This document shows, one piece after another, positions 62,676 through 64,000 of a stretch of 64,000 nt of DNA. How positions within the stretch are numbered: the first letter of the stretch is position 1; every line of letters begins with the position of its first letter. Source of the stretch: an uncultured Verrucomicrobia subdivision 3 bacterium (GTDB taxonomy: Bacteria > Verrucomicrobiota > Verrucomicrobiia > Limisphaerales > UBA11358); contig CAILMI010000030.1 in NCBI GenBank assembly GCA_903835255.1, positions 1 to 64,000 on the forward strand. Direction: 5' to 3'. The notes beneath the pieces were generated by a model. It did no database searches and was not told the origin of the DNA. It saw nothing but the letters and a program-made list of their open reading frames with translations. A program made the translations under genes and the position numbers.

Positions 62676-64000
62676 TCATGGCACTGGGGCGACCGGCCCG
62701 GCGGCCTGCGTATTCCTCACCCACAACAGCGGCTGGGTGATGGCGATGTTGCGACGGACCTCGTCATCGACCGGGTCGGGCGGCAGTTTGCGCCAGAGGT
62801 CCAGATAGGTGGATTCCTTCAGGGCGAGTCCGGCAAAGAGCAGCGAGCTCTGCCGGGCGGGCCAGCCGTCCCATGCCATCACATCCGGCTTGAGCGGCCA
62901 CTTGGATTTATCCGCAAGAAACGGGTAGAGATATGCCTCGGCCCGGCGGATGCCCCGCCCATCGGGTAACTCGAATTTCCAAAGGTCATCCGCGGGCGTG
63001 GACAGGACCTGACAGAGCGTCGTCATATTATCGAGCTGAAAGATGGAGTAGGCGTAAGGCTTGGTGCGCTTGAGTTCCTGGGGGAAACTGCCGTCCAGGG
63101 CCATCTGGTTGGGCACGAAGACCTCCTTAAACTGCCGGCGACATTCGCTCTGCCGCGGCTCATCGCCGGTGAACGTTGCAAACACCGCCACCTGCAGCCA
63201 GAAAGCGACGGCATGATTATTCCTGGTTTTGGCCTCGTCGCGGCCATTTTGGCTGGTCAGCATCCATTCGGTGTAATCCCGGAACCATTGCTTCACCTCG
63301 GCGACGGTTTGATGTGAGAAGGAAGGCGACGTCTGCAGCGCCTCGATGGCTTTGGGAATTTCGATAAGGTGCAGCGTGTCGATAATGCCAATGCCGCGCC
63401 CGGAGGAGACGCCCGGGATGGCCTGCGCATATTTCAGGTGGGGATTCATGCGGGTCGCCGGGTCGATAAAAAACACCCGGACCCATTCCGCCGCCCGGGC
63501 GGCATAGCGGTCTTCTCCGGTGAGGCGGTAGGCGGCACCCAGGGCGGCGACCGCATCGCGCATCTGGCGCAAGGCCATACGATGCCGGTTGAAATTTTCG
63601 GGATTGGTCTGGCCATCGCGCTGAAGGTAGGGCAGGCCGTTGGATTTGGCGGGGTCGGGCCACCAATAGTCGCCGTTGGAATAGTAATCATTCGGGCCGC
63701 CCTCGCTCAGCGGCGCGCGAAATTGCGTGAGGGCGACTGGCGAAAGCGTGAGCGCTGATCCGGCCGCCTTCAGGATGCGATCGCGGTCCAGCGCGGCGAC
63801 ATTGAGCGGGGGTTTCCCCGCCGGGAATAGCAACTGGAGACGCTTGCCGCCGGCGTCCGGAAACTGGGCGAGGGTCTTTCCGTATTTCGTGTCCCCATAA
63901 ACATTCAGCGCCTGGCGGAGCTGGGGCGCAAATTCCGACCGGCTGAATTTCTTGATCTGTTCGTAGGGCCATTTTTTAGACGGGTCGGCAACGTACGGCA
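62676..64000 (-). CDS. Alginate lyase family protein, 5' end beyond window
   Basis: YYSNGDYWWPDPAKSNGLPYLQRDGQTNPENF...NNHAVAFWLQVAVFATFTGD; frame stays open to base 64000. Confidence 0.85.
   Translation of the reverse strand, partial: PYVADPSKKWPYEQIKKFSRSEFAPQLRQALNVYGDTKYGKTLAQFPDAGGKRLQLLFPAGKPPLNVAALDRDRILKAAGSALTLSPVALTQFRAPLSEGGPNDYYSNGDYWWPDPAKSNGLPYLQRDGQTNPENFNRHRMALRQMRDAVAALGAAYRLTGEDRYAARAAEWVRVFFIDPATRMNPHLKYAQAIPGVSSGRGIGIIDTLHLIEIPKAIEALQTSPSFSHQTVAEVKQWFRDYTEWMLTSQNGRDEAKTRNNHAVAFWLQVAVFATFTGDEPRQSECRRQFKEVFVPNQMALDGSFPQELKRTKPYAYSIFQLDNMTTLCQVLSTPADDLWKFELPDGRGIRRAEAYLYPFLADKSKWPLKPDVMAWDGWPARQSSLLFAGLALKESTYLDLWRKLPPDPVDDEVRRNIAITQPLLWVRNTQAAGPVAPVP

Overview
GC-rich bacterial chromosome segment. 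Gene content (many [10 protein letters not shown] pseudopilins, Calx-beta/DNRLRE secreted proteins, SUMF1, Reg_prop kinases) suggests Verrucomicrobiota or a relative; this is inference, with no marker search run. Three blocks are visible. (1) 0-28 kb, core-like: split transketolase / lipoprotein SUMF1 / FGGY kinase / sugar ABC operon, ptsI, efp, nrdR, speA, a cobalamin-riboswitch operon, mdh, rpmH-rnpA-yidD-yidC-jag, and an AddAB-like helicase/nuclease pair. (2) ~28.1-57.7 kb, accessory: a coherent set of secreted phosphohydrolases and phosphonate genes (metallophosphoesterase, Calx-beta/DNRLRE giant, GDPD, two YncE-type propeller + phosphoesterase fusions, MFS/DUF5690-like transporter, AraC regulator, two PhnX-family HADs, phosphonate-associated alcohol dehydrogenase, NPP-type phosphodiesterase), interleaved with pseudopilins. 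It is followed by a Fic pseudogene, truncated tRNA-Leu remnants and a ~3.5 kb integrase element ending in an intact tRNA-Leu(UAG). (3) 57.8-64 kb: MBL hydrolase, NarL-type regulator, Reg_prop histidine kinase, and an alginate lyase running off the edge. The best candidates for undescribed biology are the phosphonate/phosphoester scavenging island with coupled pseudopilins, a novel shared N-terminal module in its two giant secreted proteins, the B12-riboswitch-controlled surface protein / pseudopilin / DUF1289 operon, and nested integrations at tRNA-Leu. All homology calls come from reading translations by eye; no database search was performed.
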